NCBI GenBank assembly: GCA_022822665.1
Contig: JAJEAR010000064.1
Location: forward strand, 1 to 64,000
Origin: Alphaproteobacteria bacterium
Lineage (GTDB): Bacteria > Pseudomonadota > Alphaproteobacteria > Thalassobaculales > Thalassobaculaceae
Direction of reading: 5' to 3'
Length of the DNA: 64,000 nt
Part shown: positions 45,576-57,300 of the stretch, piece by piece
How positions within the stretch are numbered: the stretch's first letter is position 1
How the letters are laid out: each line of letters starts with the position of its first letter
The notes under the pieces: model-generated
What the model was told of the DNA's origin: nothing
Databases searched by the model: none
What the model saw: only the letters and a program-made list of their open reading frames with translations
Made by a program: the position numbers and the translations under genes

Positions 45576-46763
45576 GTGACCCCGCCACCAGCAGACATTG
45601 ACAGCCCGCGTCGCGACCTGTTGCCCCCGGGGCTCCGCGACCTGCTGCCTCCCGACGCCGCCCACGAGGCGGAGACCGTCGAGGCGCTGGTTCAGTGCTG
45701 CACCGGCCACGGGTACGAACGCGTCAAGCCGCCGCTGATCGAGTTCGAGGAGTCGCTGTTCTCCGGCCCGGGCAGCGCCATGAACGACAGCACCTTCCGG
45801 CTGATGGACCCGGTCTCCCGGCGCATGATGGGCATGCGCGCCGACATGACGGTGCAGGTTGCGAGGATCGCGACCACGAGGCTCGCCCACGTGCCGCGGC
45901 CGTTGCGGCTGTGCTACGCGGGCGAGGTGCTGCGCGTCACACCCGACGTGATGACCGCCGAACGCGAACTGGTCCAGGTCGGGGCGGAACTGGTCGGCCC
46001 GGATACCGCGACCGCCGACGTCGAGGTCATTCTGCTGGCTGTCGAAGGCCTGCGATCGATCGGCGTGCGAAGGATCTCGGTCGACATCACCGCGCCCGAA
46101 CTCGCTCCGGGCCTCATGGAGGAAGTCGGCATCGATCCGGCGTCGAGACGCGCGCTGCGCGCCGCACTCGACCGCAAGGATGCGGTCGCGGTCGCGCGCC
46201 ATGCGGGTGACGCGGCATCGGTCTTCACCCGGCTGACCGGGGCTGCCGACGCCTGCGAGCCGGGCCTGGCCCGGCTTGCCGACATCGACCTTCCCGGCGC
46301 ACTTGCCCCCCTGGTGACAAGGTTGCGCGATGTCGCGGCCCAGGTGTCGGCGGAAGAGCCCGGGGTGACCGTCACCATCGACCCGGTCGAGAACCGCGGG
46401 TTCGAGTACTACTCGGGCATCGGCTTCAGCCTGTTCGCACCGGGTGCGCGGTCAGAACTCGGCCGCGGCGGACGCTACCGGGTTGACGGCGGCGAACGGT
46501 CCTGCGGCTTCACGCTGTACATGGAGGCGGTACTGCGCACCATTGCCGGTCCGGTCCGCCCCGACCGCCTCTATGTTCCACAGTCCGCCACGCGCGCGGA
46601 GGCCAGACAGGCGCGGGCAGACGGATGGATCACCTGCACTGAACTCCTTCCCGCCGGCGACACCGCAACCCGGGCGGCGGCACTCGGCTGCACCCACGTC
46701 CTGCAGGCCGGCCGGCCCGTGGCAGTCGCACAACTCGCCCGGCCGGTCGGCAACGCAAAGTGA
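45576..46763 (+). CDS. hisZ: ATP phosphoribosyltransferase regulatory subunit HisZ
   Basis: A 395-residue catalytically inactive histidyl-tRNA-synthetase paralogue that activates the short form of HisG in histidine synthesis. Family blocks: [64 protein letters not shown] and [13 protein letters not shown], plus the GRGGRYR loop. The GTG at 45576 has a CGGAG Shine-Dalgarno sequence and gives the family start; the frame is open further upstream. hisG is not in the window. purA follows after ten bases. Confidence 0.92.
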   Translation: MTPPPADIDSPRRDLLPPGLRDLLPPDAAHEAETVEALVQCCTGHGYERVKPPLIEFEESLFSGPGSAMNDSTFRLMDPVSRRMMGMRADMTVQVARIATTRLAHVPRPLRLCYAGEVLRVTPDVMTAERELVQVGAELVGPDTATADVEVILLAVEGLRSIGVRRISVDITAPELAPGLMEEVGIDPASRRALRAALDRKDAVAVARHAGDAASVFTRLTGAADACEPGLARLADIDLPGALAPLVTRLRDVAAQVSAEEPGVTVTIDPVENRGFEYYSGIGFSLFAPGARSELGRGGRYRVDGGERSCGFTLYMEAVLRTIAGPVRPDRLYVPQSATRAEARQARADGWITCTELLPAGDTATRAAALGCTHVLQAGRPVAVAQLARPVGNAK

Positions 46764-46773
46764 GGGTCGTGCC

Positions 46774-48066
<1,293 letters not shown>

Positions 48067-48208
48067 ATGTCCAACCGGACCGGTGCTGCACGGCACCACA
48101 AGACCGTTGGCGGCATGGGCGGTACAGGTCCGCCAAGCCGTCCCCCAATTGGGCTGTCGGATCCGCCCTGGCTGGCCAGGCATCCGCTGTCCTGACAAAC
48201 ACACATCT

Positions 48209-48233
48209 GCCGATCGGTTCGGCGCCTTTTTTT
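48209..48233 (+). terminator. Intrinsic terminator candidate downstream of purA
   Basis: GCCGA (48209-48213), loop TCGGT, TCGGC (48219-48223), then GCC and seven T residues (48227-48233). It lies about 140 bp past the purA stop and would end the hisZ-purA transcript. The stem is short. Confidence 0.5.
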
Positions 48234-48477
48234 CAATTCCCTCCAAGCGACGACACGGCGTGGGGCGAGCGAGGACGCCGGAAAGTCTTCCAGGCTCGCG
48301 GTGACGACGCCGCCTTCAACCCGGATGGCGTCGGCCTGCCACGCGTTCAGTCTTCAGCGTCCCCGCGCGGTACGGCAACGGCGTTACCCGCGCCCAGGTC
48401 CTCGAGGATTCCAGGGAGCAATCTTCCAGCCAGGAGAGGGCGGCGCCGTCCGCAACGGATTCGGCAACTGACCGCGC

Positions 48478-48702
48478 TCACAACGGGCGCCACGGATCGA
48501 TCACATCAAGGCCGAGACCGTCGAAGTCGCGGACGTTTCGAGTCTCGACCGACCGATCGTTCGCGCTGCCGGCTCCATCGACGAGCGCGTCCCCCAGGTC
48601 CAGGACGCGGCCCGAGCGATGCGCCTTGACCCTCAAGGCGGCGGCTTGACGCGCATCAGAACGGCCAATCGGCAGGATTCGATCCTCATATTGAGCACGC
48701 TT
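48478..48702 (-). pseudogene. C-terminal fragment of a PIN-domain (VapC/FitB-type) toxin
   Basis: About 74 codons remain between an in-frame TAG and the terminal TGA (48478-48480). The remnant reads YEDRILPI, then GRVLDLGDALVDGAG, NDRSVETRNVRDFDGLGL, VIDPWRPL, matching the FitB C-terminal half (D-A-LI in place of DALV, ATRNxxDFxG, NPW). The metal-binding N-terminal half and the antitoxin are missing, so it is a dead remnant. The gap after purA up to here (48067-48477) holds nothing else I can support besides the terminator. Confidence 0.6.
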
Positions 48703-48729
48703 CTACCAGCGACGTAGTCCTCCGGGCTT

Positions 48730-49023
48730 CTATTGCCCGAGATGATGCGAAGGACGCGTTTCTGAAGGACAGTCAATGGCATCGCACATGCTTTCAAGCC
48801 GTCGGGCGAACGCGTACTCCTCCTTCCACCCCTGCCGTTTCAGGGCGCGTGCGACAATACGGAGGTGCTCGGCATTGGGTGACTCGACAGGTTTCATGTG
48901 CCAAAGGCACGATGCCCCGAAACGTGAGAATGCCTCCAGGTACAGCCGCTTCGCTTCGTGGCTTCGGCAGATTTCCGCGATCTCATCCGGTTGGTTCCCA
49001 CTCTCGGTGTGCACGGGCTCCAT
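48730..49023 (-). CDS. Small conserved-looking protein of unknown function
   Basis: A 97-residue protein, start ATG 49023. The middle segment YLEAFSRFGASCLWHMKP followed by VARALKRQGWKEEYAFARRLES resembles a small protein family that I recall from alphaproteobacteria (helical, with 'RCLW' and a terminal helical ARxLxxxI), but I cannot name it. The frame extends far upstream without plausible coding sequence. It might belong to the remnant-rich segment around it. Low to moderate confidence. Confidence 0.4.
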   Translation of the reverse strand: MEPVHTESGNQPDEIAEICRSHEAKRLYLEAFSRFGASCLWHMKPVESPNAEHLRIVARALKRQGWKEEYAFARRLESMCDAIDCPSETRPSHHLGQ

Positions 49024-49745
49024 CTCCCTTCCCCATGCGCGTCGTGCGGTCTTCCAGTCCCTGCGCCGGTCGCGCTTGAACACGTCCCGGCATCGCGCAT
49101 TTGCGGGACTTTGTCGGATCGGCGTCAGCGCGCGCTTCCCGTGCATGCTGGAACAGACCCGTATCGGTATGGATCGCAGCGATGCGGTCACGCGACGCAC
49201 CATCACGGCACAATGCGATCCTCTCCGGACCCTGGTCGGGATCGTCCTCCACCGAAGCCCTCGCAGCCCGGGACACGGCCGGGCGAGGGACGCGCATGCC
49301 GGACCGGACTTCGGCGCGCTGTCGTGATCGCAGCCGCCGCCTCGATGCCGGCTGCCTCGCGCCCAATCACGATCAAGTCGTGCCCCCGAACCACTGCTCC
49401 CCGTGCCGAAGCCGCTGGAGGGACGAAAGGTCCGGAAGGCCCCGGTCCTTCCAGACAGGTTCCATGGTCCGGCAGAAGGCGGTCGGCCGGTGGAAGTCGG
49501 GCTCGAACAGGCGTGGCCCGGTCGCATGCGCACAGGGCAGACGCGGTGGCCTTGCCCGCGTCCGCAGGTGTCATGACAACGCGTGATTTCCTGACAGATG
49601 TTCCTGGTCCAGGGCGGCAGCCGAACGGCAACGGAAAGCACCCCGGTCCCGCCGTCGCGAAGCGTTTCCGGGTCCGTGATGACAGGTGACACGGGACATC
49701 CCGTGGCAGGAACGCTGTGGCCAGGTGTGCGGGACCCTGGCAGAT
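49024..49745. other. Gene-free stretch with a possible protein remnant
   Basis: About 720 bp. Minus-strand codons around 49320-49384 read HDLIVIGREAAGIEAAAAI, which resembles a Rossmann or CheB-type N-terminal GxGxxG-like strand-turn-helix, but the frame quickly loses similarity. Nothing else is supported. Confidence 0.3.
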
Positions 49746-50042
49746 TCAGTAGCCGACCGCCGCCTCGGGCGCGTCATCGGGCTCGCGCAGGTTCCGTCGG
49801 AGAATGTAGTCGCGCACGATGACGAGTTGTCCCCTGACTTCGGCCAGGCCTGCCTCGACGGCCCGCAGGCGTTCGTCCAGTCCGTCAATACGCCTGTCCA
49901 TACCGTCGAAACGCTTGTCTACGGCGTCGAAACGCTTGTCCAGCCGTTCCTCGAGCGCACGGATATCCGACCGAAGCCACATGAACAGGCCGATAATGAT
50001 GACCGGGGTGAGCCAGGGTGCGATGTGGTCGGTGAGTTCCAT
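49746..50042 (-). CDS. Single-span membrane protein with coiled coil (paralogue B)
   Basis: A 98-residue protein, start ATG 50042 by alignment to paralogue A at 10174-10416. WLTPVIIIGLFMWLRSDIRA is a membrane helix, then a longer coiled coil with internal 7-residue repeats (KRFDAVDKRFDGMD, RRIDGLDERLRAVE). The tail IVRDYILRRNLREPDDAP is shared with A. The extra heptads suggest expansion or contraction of the coiled coil between copies. Function unknown. Confidence 0.6.
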   Translation of the reverse strand: MELTDHIAPWLTPVIIIGLFMWLRSDIRALEERLDKRFDAVDKRFDGMDRRIDGLDERLRAVEAGLAEVRGQLVIVRDYILRRNLREPDDAPEAAVGY

Positions 50043-50330
50043 GCCGTCAGACTCGCACGTTTCGGTCAGCATCACACCAACCAGGCGGGTTCAGCCAGTC
50101 GCGCGGCCCGCCGATACCGGCAGGTCACGGGGCCCGAGTGAAGCCCGTGGCAACGGCACGCCACATGATGACCGCACGATCGGCGCCGGCAAGAGGGTGA
50201 GACGCCATCGCCCGACCGTTCCGGAGACACCGCATGCCTGCGACCGAAACCGGTCCGGCTGGCCCGTTCTGCGGTCCGCGTCCGGCGCCCCGGCGATGGC
50301 TGCGCGAAAGGACGGGACCAGGCTGCCGGG

Positions 50331-51507
50331 TCAGAACCGGCAGTCCGACTCCGCCTCGTCGGGGCCCAGGGTGTCGAGGTGGTTGAGCCGGTGTTCGAAG
50401 CCCTGCATCGGCGCGCGCGCCACCACCCAGTTCTGGGTGACCAGCAGGATCGGCTGGCGCAACTGGTTGTTCCACCCCCGGAAACTCGACGGCGCTCCCT
50501 TGAAGGCATCGAGGTTGAGGTCCGGGCCCATCAGGAACTGCCGCACCTCTTCGAACCCGGAACTCCGCGTCCTCTGCACCGCCTGGGCAATCGCCTTGAC
50601 CGCCACCCAGGCACCCCAGTCATAGTCCCGCATCTCGCGCTTGGCCCGCTTGCGGAAACGCTTCTCCAGCTGCGGCGCGCCGTGCCGCTCCCAGGCCCAG
50701 TGCCAGGCGGCGGCGGCCATGCCGGCCGACCCGAACACCGGGCGCGCCAGGACCGTCCCGTAGGGAACCGCGCGGGCAAACTCACCGTCGGTATCAGCGA
50801 CAAAGACCGCGTCGTGGGAGACGCCGCCGGTCAGCAGGACCACGTTGTTCTGCGACCTCTGGCGCGGGTCGTTGCCGAGCACGAAGTCGCGGGTATCGAC
50901 GATCGAGAGACCGAACCTCCTGGCGGACGCGGCAAAGGCCGCGCCGATTTCCCGGTCCTCCTCCCCCGGTCCCCGCAGGACCAGCACGTCACGCCACTTC
51001 TTGAAGGCAAGGAACTGCGCGAGTGCATCCGTCATCATGCGATGGCTCGGGATCACATGCGCCACGTGGGGCGCGCAGGCCGCGCCTCGCAACCGGTCGG
51101 CACGCGCGGTCGCATTCAGGAGCAGGATGTCGCGTCCCGCCGTCTTCGCCGCCACCTCCTCGAGCACCGCCGCCGGGAGGTCGGTCACGAAGAACCGGAC
51201 CCCCTTCTCCTCCAGCGTCCCGATCCGGCGCACCAGGTGTCCGACGCCCTTTCCCTTCACGCGCTTCAGCGCGAAGGTCACCCCGGCCGCCGCCCCGTGG
51301 AACTTCACCTCGTCGATCGCGACCCGGGCACCGGAGACGGGACGGCCCAGCGGCTCGCTCAGGTACCGGGCCCAGGCCCGCGTTTTCGCGTAACGGGTAT
51401 CCTCCTTCAGCTGCAGGTAGCCGATGGTAAACTCGTCGGCCCGGACAGCGGCGGTGCCGAGGAAAAGCGCGGCTGCCAGGATGACCAGCAGCCGCAGCCC
51501 GACGCGA

Positions 51508-51515
<8 letters not shown>
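50331..51515 (-). CDS. ABC substrate-binding protein of the PQQ-catabolism type
   Basis: A 394-residue exported protein with signal peptide (LLVILAAALFLGTAAVRA) and periplasmic type I binding fold (FTIGYLQLKEDTRY, LLLNATARADRLRG, VLVLRGPGEED). It matches the binding protein known from loci with PQQ-dependent alcohol dehydrogenases (TIGR03863-type, by recall). The start overlaps the preceding propeller gene's stop by eight bases. It probably works with the permease and ATPase of the same run. The ligand is not known. Confidence 0.8.
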
Positions 51516-52701
<1,186 letters not shown>

Positions 52702-52740
52702 GGCGGGTACTCCCCTTGCGTGAACTGTTCCGGCACGGCC

Positions 52741-53547
52741 TCAGCCCGGCGGGCCTCCGCGCCGTCGGGCCATCAGGCCCCTGCCCGGATCATAGGCAAG
52801 AATCGCCGCGCCGAGAAAGAGGACCAGCGTCCCGGCCACCACCGCGCTCGAGACCGGTTCCCAGCTCAGGTAGAGTGCAAAGCGGATGATCTCCACGCAG
52901 TGGGTAAACGGGTTGAACAGCGCGATCTGCTGCAGCACCCAGCTGCTCTCGGCGATCCGCCACAGCGGGTAGAGCGCGGAAGAGGCGAAGAACATCGGAA
53001 AGATCACGAAGTTCATCACCCCGGCGAAGTTCTCGAGCTGACGGATCATCGACGACATCAGCAGGCCCAGTGCGCCGAGCAGCAATCCCGACAGCACCAG
53101 CGCCGGCAGCACCGCGAGGTAGCCTGCGAGCGGGACACGGACATCGATCACCCAGGCGATCGCAAGGAAGGCGTAGACCTGGAACAGCGAGATCGTGACC
53201 GAGGCCAGCAACTTCGAGGTCAGCAGATACCAGCGGGGGTAGGGGCTGACCAGCAGCGTACGCATGCTGCCGGACTCCCGGTCGTAGACCATGCTGAGCG
53301 AGGACTGCATGCCGTTGAACAGCTGGACCATCGCACACAGCCCCGGCAGCACGTAGACCTCGTAGAGGATGTAGGTCTCGTAGGGCGGCGTGATCGAAAC
53401 CCCGAGGATGGACCTGAACCCCGCGGCAAAGATCAGCAGCCACACCAGCGGGCGCACCAGGGAGGCGATGAAACGCTCGCGCTGGTGCACGAAACGCAGG
53501 GTCTCCCGCCAGACGATCCCCCACAGACAGATGAGCCATCCAGCCAC
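52741..53547 (-). CDS. ABC-2 permease, PQQ-catabolism/PedC type
   Basis: A 268-residue permease with about six spans. Family sequences include RERFIASLVRPLVWLLIFAAGF, MVYDRESGSMRTLLVSPYP (the cytosolic DRExGSMR motif) and VIFPMFFASSALYPLW. Matches the alcohol-related ABC permease found with PQQ dehydrogenases (TIGR03861-type). The start lies two bases after the ATPase stop. Exports or imports an unknown compound. Confidence 0.88.
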   Translation of the reverse strand: MAGWLICLWGIVWRETLRFVHQRERFIASLVRPLVWLLIFAAGFRSILGVSITPPYETYILYEVYVLPGLCAMVQLFNGMQSSLSMVYDRESGSMRTLLVSPYPRWYLLTSKLLASVTISLFQVYAFLAIAWVIDVRVPLAGYLAVLPALVLSGLLLGALGLLMSSMIRQLENFAGVMNFVIFPMFFASSALYPLWRIAESSWVLQQIALFNPFTHCVEIIRFALYLSWEPVSSAVVAGTLVLFLGAAILAYDPGRGLMARRRGGPPG

Positions 53548-53549
53548 GG

Positions 53550-54308
53550 TCAGCGCTCCGTCAGCGCAAGAAACGCCGAGGCGAGATCACCATCGCCCGC
53601 CAGTGCACGCGCCGTCGCCCGGGCCCGCACCTCGCCGCGGTGCAGCACCACCACGGGATCATCGGGCTCGATCTCGTCGATGAGGTGGGTCGCCCACAAC
53701 ACCCCGATCCCCTCGGTCCGGGTCTGCTCGTGCAGGTGGGTCACGATCGCGCGCCGCGACTTGACATCGAGCCCCGCCGTCGCCTCGTCGCAAAGCAGTA
53801 CGGTCGGGCGATGCGTCATCGCCCGCGCGATCTCGACCCGGCGCGCCTGTCCGCCCGACAGCGTGTTGACCCTGCGGTCGAGAACCCCGGTCATGCCGAC
53901 CTGTCCGAGCAGCGCCGCTGCGCGCTCGAGCGTGCAGCGGGGCGATATCCCGTGCAGGGCCCCGTGGTAGACGAAGTTCTGGCGCACCGTGAGCGTGGCA
54001 TCGAGCGAACGGCTCTGGAACACCAGTCCCATGGTCGCGAGCGCGCGGTGCGGTGCGTGGCGCAGGTCGTGGCCCTGGACCCGGATCCTGCCCTCCCGGT
54101 TCGCGTAGAGCCGGGTGACCAGGTTGAACAGGGTGGTCTTGCCGGCGCCGTTGATCCCGAGCAACGCGGTGAAGGTGCCGGCCTCGACCGTGAAGGAAAC
54201 GTCGTCGAGCGCCACCAGCGATCCAAACCGGTGCCCGACACCGTCGACGTCGAGAACGGGGTGTGTCCCCGTATCCTGTCGCACGCCTGCCATAGGAGCC
54301 CTGTCCAC
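53550..54308 (-). CDS. ABC ATPase, PQQ-catabolism type
   Basis: A 252-residue ATPase. Walker A LGINGAGKTTLF, Q-loop GLVFQSR, signature LSGGQARRVEIARA, Walker B VLLCDEATAGLD and switch His WATHLIDE are intact. It matches TIGR03864-type ATPases next to PQQ-linked proteins. The GTG at 54308 or the ATG at 54293 could start. It is first in the run ATPase-permease-propeller-binding protein, divergent from a second ABC system across 72 bp. Confidence 0.9.
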   Translation of the reverse strand: MDRAPMAGVRQDTGTHPVLDVDGVGHRFGSLVALDDVSFTVEAGTFTALLGINGAGKTTLFNLVTRLYANREGRIRVQGHDLRHAPHRALATMGLVFQSRSLDATLTVRQNFVYHGALHGISPRCTLERAAALLGQVGMTGVLDRRVNTLSGGQARRVEIARAMTHRPTVLLCDEATAGLDVKSRRAIVTHLHEQTRTEGIGVLWATHLIDEIEPDDPVVVLHRGEVRARATARALAGDGDLASAFLALTER

Positions 54309-54380
54309 CCCTCCCCGGACTGCCCGTTGCGGGCTACAGTGGTATCATATGACCGGTCGTTCCTCGCAGGAGACATTGCG

Positions 54381-55340
54381 ATGCGCATCGTGCACTTGGC
54401 CCTGGTTGCCCTTCTCGGCCTTGGAAGCGCACTGACCGCCCATGCCGAGACACCGGTACTGCGCATTGCGGTGCTCAAGTTCGGCACCGTCAACTGGCTG
54501 ATGGAGACCGTGACCCGCAACGGTCTCGACCGAGCCGAGGGCTATCGGCTCGAGGTGATCGGGCTTGCCGGGTCGCCCGCGACCACCATCGCCTTCCAGT
54601 CCGGCGACGCGGACATGATCGTCAAGGACTGGATCTGGGCCCTGCGCCAGCGCGAGGGCGGAGCCGACGTGCGGTTCTCGCCCTACTCCACCGCCCTTGG
54701 GGCGCTTATGACCAGGGGCGACGTGTCCGGACTGTGCGACCTGAAGGGACGGCGCATCGGAATCGTCGGCGGCAAGCTCGACAAGAGCTGGCTGCTGTTT
54801 CAGGCACAGGCACGATCCGAGTGCGGGTTCGAACTCGCCGAGGTGGCCGACGAGGTCCTGTTCGGCGCTCCACCGCTCATGAGCCGCCAGCTCGATACCG
54901 GCGATGTCGATGCGGTCTCCACCTTCTGGCACTGGGCCGCGCGCATGGAGGCCGAAGGCAGGACCCGCATGCTGGGCGTCACGCCGACCATGGAATCGCT
55001 GGGGATCGATCCCGCTCCCGCCTTCATCGGCTTCGTCTGGGACACGGCATCGGTCGACGCCGGGCTCTCCAGCGCCTTCCTGAAGTCCGTGGCGGCGGCC
55101 CGCCGGTTGCTGCTCACCGACGATGCGGCCTGGGAGCCGCTTCGCAAGCGGATGAAGGCGGACGACGAGACAACCTTCACCCTGCTGCGGGACCGGTTCC
55201 GCGAGGGCGTCCCGCCGGACTGGACCGCCGCGGCGACCGACGCGGCGGCGCGCCTGCACGCCATGCTGATCAGCGAGGCCCCGCCCGCCTTCCGCAAGCA
55301 GGCCGGCGCCTTCGATCCGGCGGTGTTCTCGACCCACTAG
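54381..55340 (+). CDS. NitT/TauT-type ABC substrate-binding protein
   Basis: A 319-residue exported binding protein. The ATG has AGGAG nine bases upstream and a signal peptide (HLALVALLGLGSALTAHA). The body matches taurine/nitrate/sulfonate-type binding proteins (LRIAVLKFGTVNWLMET, AFQSGDADMIVKDWIWA, LKGRRIGIVGGKLDKS, PPLMSRQLDTGDVDAVSTF). Ligand not readable. First of three same-strand genes with permease and ATPase. Confidence 0.85.
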   Translation: MRIVHLALVALLGLGSALTAHAETPVLRIAVLKFGTVNWLMETVTRNGLDRAEGYRLEVIGLAGSPATTIAFQSGDADMIVKDWIWALRQREGGADVRFSPYSTALGALMTRGDVSGLCDLKGRRIGIVGGKLDKSWLLFQAQARSECGFELAEVADEVLFGAPPLMSRQLDTGDVDAVSTFWHWAARMEAEGRTRMLGVTPTMESLGIDPAPAFIGFVWDTASVDAGLSSAFLKSVAAARRLLLTDDAAWEPLRKRMKADDETTFTLLRDRFREGVPPDWTAAATDAAARLHAMLISEAPPAFRKQAGAFDPAVFSTH

Positions 55341-55350
55341 GCCGGGAACG

Positions 55351-56112
55351 GTGAGACCGGCGGTCCCCACGTCCCGCCGGGTCGCGATCCAGGCAGGCTC
55401 GCTGGCCGGACTGGTGGCGCTGTGGTGGGCGGCCGCCGCCGCGGCGCAGTCGTCCGCCCTGCCCGGCCCGGTCGCGGTCTGGGCCGCCTTCCTGGAGCAG
55501 GTGGCAACGGACGGCTATTTCGGTCACCTGGCCGCTACCCTGGCCCGGGTGGCCGCGGCATTCCTGCTTGCCATGGTGATCGGCTCCGCGCTCGGCATCT
55601 TTCTCGGCTCGCGACGCCTTGCCGATCACCTGTTCGGCGGCTGGCTCGTGTTCCTGCTCAACCTCCCGGCGCTGGTGGTCATCATCCTGTGCTACATCTG
55701 GTTCGGCCTGACCGAGGTTGCCGCCATCGCCGCGGTCGCCATCAACAAGATCCCCAATGTCACCGCGACGCTCCGCGAGGGCGCGCGGGCCCTCTCGCGC
55801 GACCTCGACGAGATGGCCTGGGTGTACACCTACTCAACCGCCCGCAGGATCCGGCACGTGATCCTGCCGCAGATGGCCTCCTACTTCGCCGTCGCGGCGC
55901 GCAACGGCATGGCGCTGGTGTGGAAGATCGTGCTGGTGGTCGAGTTCCTCGGCCGGCCGAACGGCGTCGGGTTCCAGCTGCACACCTACTTCCAGCTGTT
56001 CGACGTCGCCACCATCCTCGCCTACGCGATCGGTTTCATCATCGTGGTACTCGCAATCGAATACCTGCTGTTCGAGCCCTGGGAACGCTACGCCACCAGG
56101 TGGCGGCGATGA
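55351..56112 (+). CDS. NitT/TauT-type ABC permease
   Basis: A 253-residue permease starting at a GTG ten bases after the binding-protein stop. About six spans; the BPD loop reads EGARALSRDLDEMAWVYTYS (EAA-type loop). GLTEVAAIAAVAINKIPNV is typical of the family. The ATPase start overlaps its stop by ATGA. Confidence 0.9.
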   Translation: MRPAVPTSRRVAIQAGSLAGLVALWWAAAAAAQSSALPGPVAVWAAFLEQVATDGYFGHLAATLARVAAAFLLAMVIGSALGIFLGSRRLADHLFGGWLVFLLNLPALVVIILCYIWFGLTEVAAIAAVAINKIPNVTATLREGARALSRDLDEMAWVYTYSTARRIRHVILPQMASYFAVAARNGMALVWKIVLVVEFLGRPNGVGFQLHTYFQLFDVATILAYAIGFIIVVLAIEYLLFEPWERYATRWRR

Positions 56113-56795
56113 CCGGGCTCACGGTCGACATCGGTGCCAAGCGGTTCGCATCCGCACATGTCCTCGGCGAGATCCGTTTCACCCTCGGGACCGGCGAACG
56201 CGTGGCTGTCCTTGGCGATTCCGGGATCGGCAAGAGCACGCTGCTGGCGATGATCGTCGGCTACGATACCGACTTCGAGGGCCGGATCATCCGGCCGGAC
56301 GGTCGCGCCGCCATGGTGTTCCAGACCCCGCGACTGCTGCCCTGGCGCACGCTTGCCGAGAACATCGCCGTCACCCCGGGGGCGGGGACCCGGGCCCGGG
56401 CGCGCGAACTGCTCGGCGAAGTCGGACTGGGCGCGGCGGCCGAGCAGTACCCCGAGACGGTTTCGCTCGGCATGCAGCGCCGCGCCGCACTGGTGCGCGC
56501 GCTGGCAATCTCACCGTCGCTGATCCTGCTCGACGAGCCGCTGGTCTCGCTCGACCCCGAGACCGCAACCAGCGTCCGCGACCTGATGGTGCAGATCCTC
56601 GACCGCACACTGGCGACCTGCGTCATGGCGACTCATGACCGGCGCGAGGCGCTGGCCGTCGCCGACCGCCTGATCGAGCTGGGCGGGCGGCCGGCGCGGA
56701 TCACGTCGGACCGGCCGTCCGGCCTGCCTCGCGCGGAACGCAGCAATCCCCGGGCGATCGACGACGCCCTCGCCCGCCTGTTCCCGTCGCCCTGA
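56109..56795 (+). CDS. NitT/TauT-type ABC ATPase
   Basis: A 228-residue ATPase overlapping the permease stop by four bases. Walker A LGDSGIGKSTLLAM, Q-loop MVFQTPRLLPWRTLAENI and Walker B LILLDEPLVSLD. The signature reads VSLGMQRRAALVRAL, with LSGGQ replaced by VSLGM, so it is atypical; the His switch is present (MATHDRREALAVAD). It completes the three-gene import system. Confidence 0.88.
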   Translation: MTGLTVDIGAKRFASAHVLGEIRFTLGTGERVAVLGDSGIGKSTLLAMIVGYDTDFEGRIIRPDGRAAMVFQTPRLLPWRTLAENIAVTPGAGTRARARELLGEVGLGAAAEQYPETVSLGMQRRAALVRALAISPSLILLDEPLVSLDPETATSVRDLMVQILDRTLATCVMATHDRREALAVADRLIELGGRPARITSDRPSGLPRAERSNPRAIDDALARLFPSP

Positions 56796-56805
56796 ACGGG
56801 CCGGA

Positions 56806-57273
56806 TCACCCGCGTTCGCGCAGGACGCGGGCCCGTTCCCGCTGCCAGTCGCGGCGTTTCTGGTCCTGGCGCTTGTCGACCTTGCGCTTGCCGCGGGCCA
56901 CCCCGACGGCGAGCTTGGCGATACCGCGGGAATTGAAATACAACCGCAGCGGAATCAGGGTGCAGCCTTCCCGCCGTACCAGGCCCAGCAGCCGGTCCCG
57001 TTCGCGCGCATGCACCAGCAAGGTACGCGGCCGCTTGGGAGCGTGGTTGAACCTGTTCGCGTTCTCGTAGGCCGGAATGGTCGCATTGAACAGTGTCAGC
57101 ACCCCGGCGCGGTCACCCGCGTAGGCCTCGGCGATGCTCGCCTTGCCCTGCCGCAGGCTCTTCACCTCGGTTCCGACCAGGATGATGCCGGCCTCCACCA
57201 CCTCGTCGATGAAGTAGTCGTGCCGGGCCCGCCGGTTCTGGATCACCGGGTGGGTAGCTCCTCCGTCGGGCAT
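56806..57273 (-). CDS. smpB: SsrA-binding protein
   Basis: A 155-residue tmRNA-binding protein for ribosome rescue. Motifs: ARHDYFIDEVVEAGIILVGTE, VKSLRQGKASIAEAYA, RPRTLLVHARE and the basic C-terminal tail (GKRKVDKRQDQKRRDWQRER). Length is normal. It lies 27 bp from dapA and on the same strand, an order shared by many alphaproteobacteria. Confidence 0.95.
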   Translation of the reverse strand: MPDGGATHPVIQNRRARHDYFIDEVVEAGIILVGTEVKSLRQGKASIAEAYAGDRAGVLTLFNATIPAYENANRFNHAPKRPRTLLVHARERDRLLGLVRREGCTLIPLRLYFNSRGIAKLAVGVARGKRKVDKRQDQKRRDWQRERARVLRERG

Positions 57274-57300
57274 GGCTCACTCCGCCGCTCCGCGGGCCGC

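Noticed and set aside
49024-49692. Upstream extension of the small gene at 48730-49023 to a 320-residue frame
   Set aside because: The added part is Arg/Ser/Gly-rich with no family-like sequence; the recognisable part starts near the ATG at 49023.
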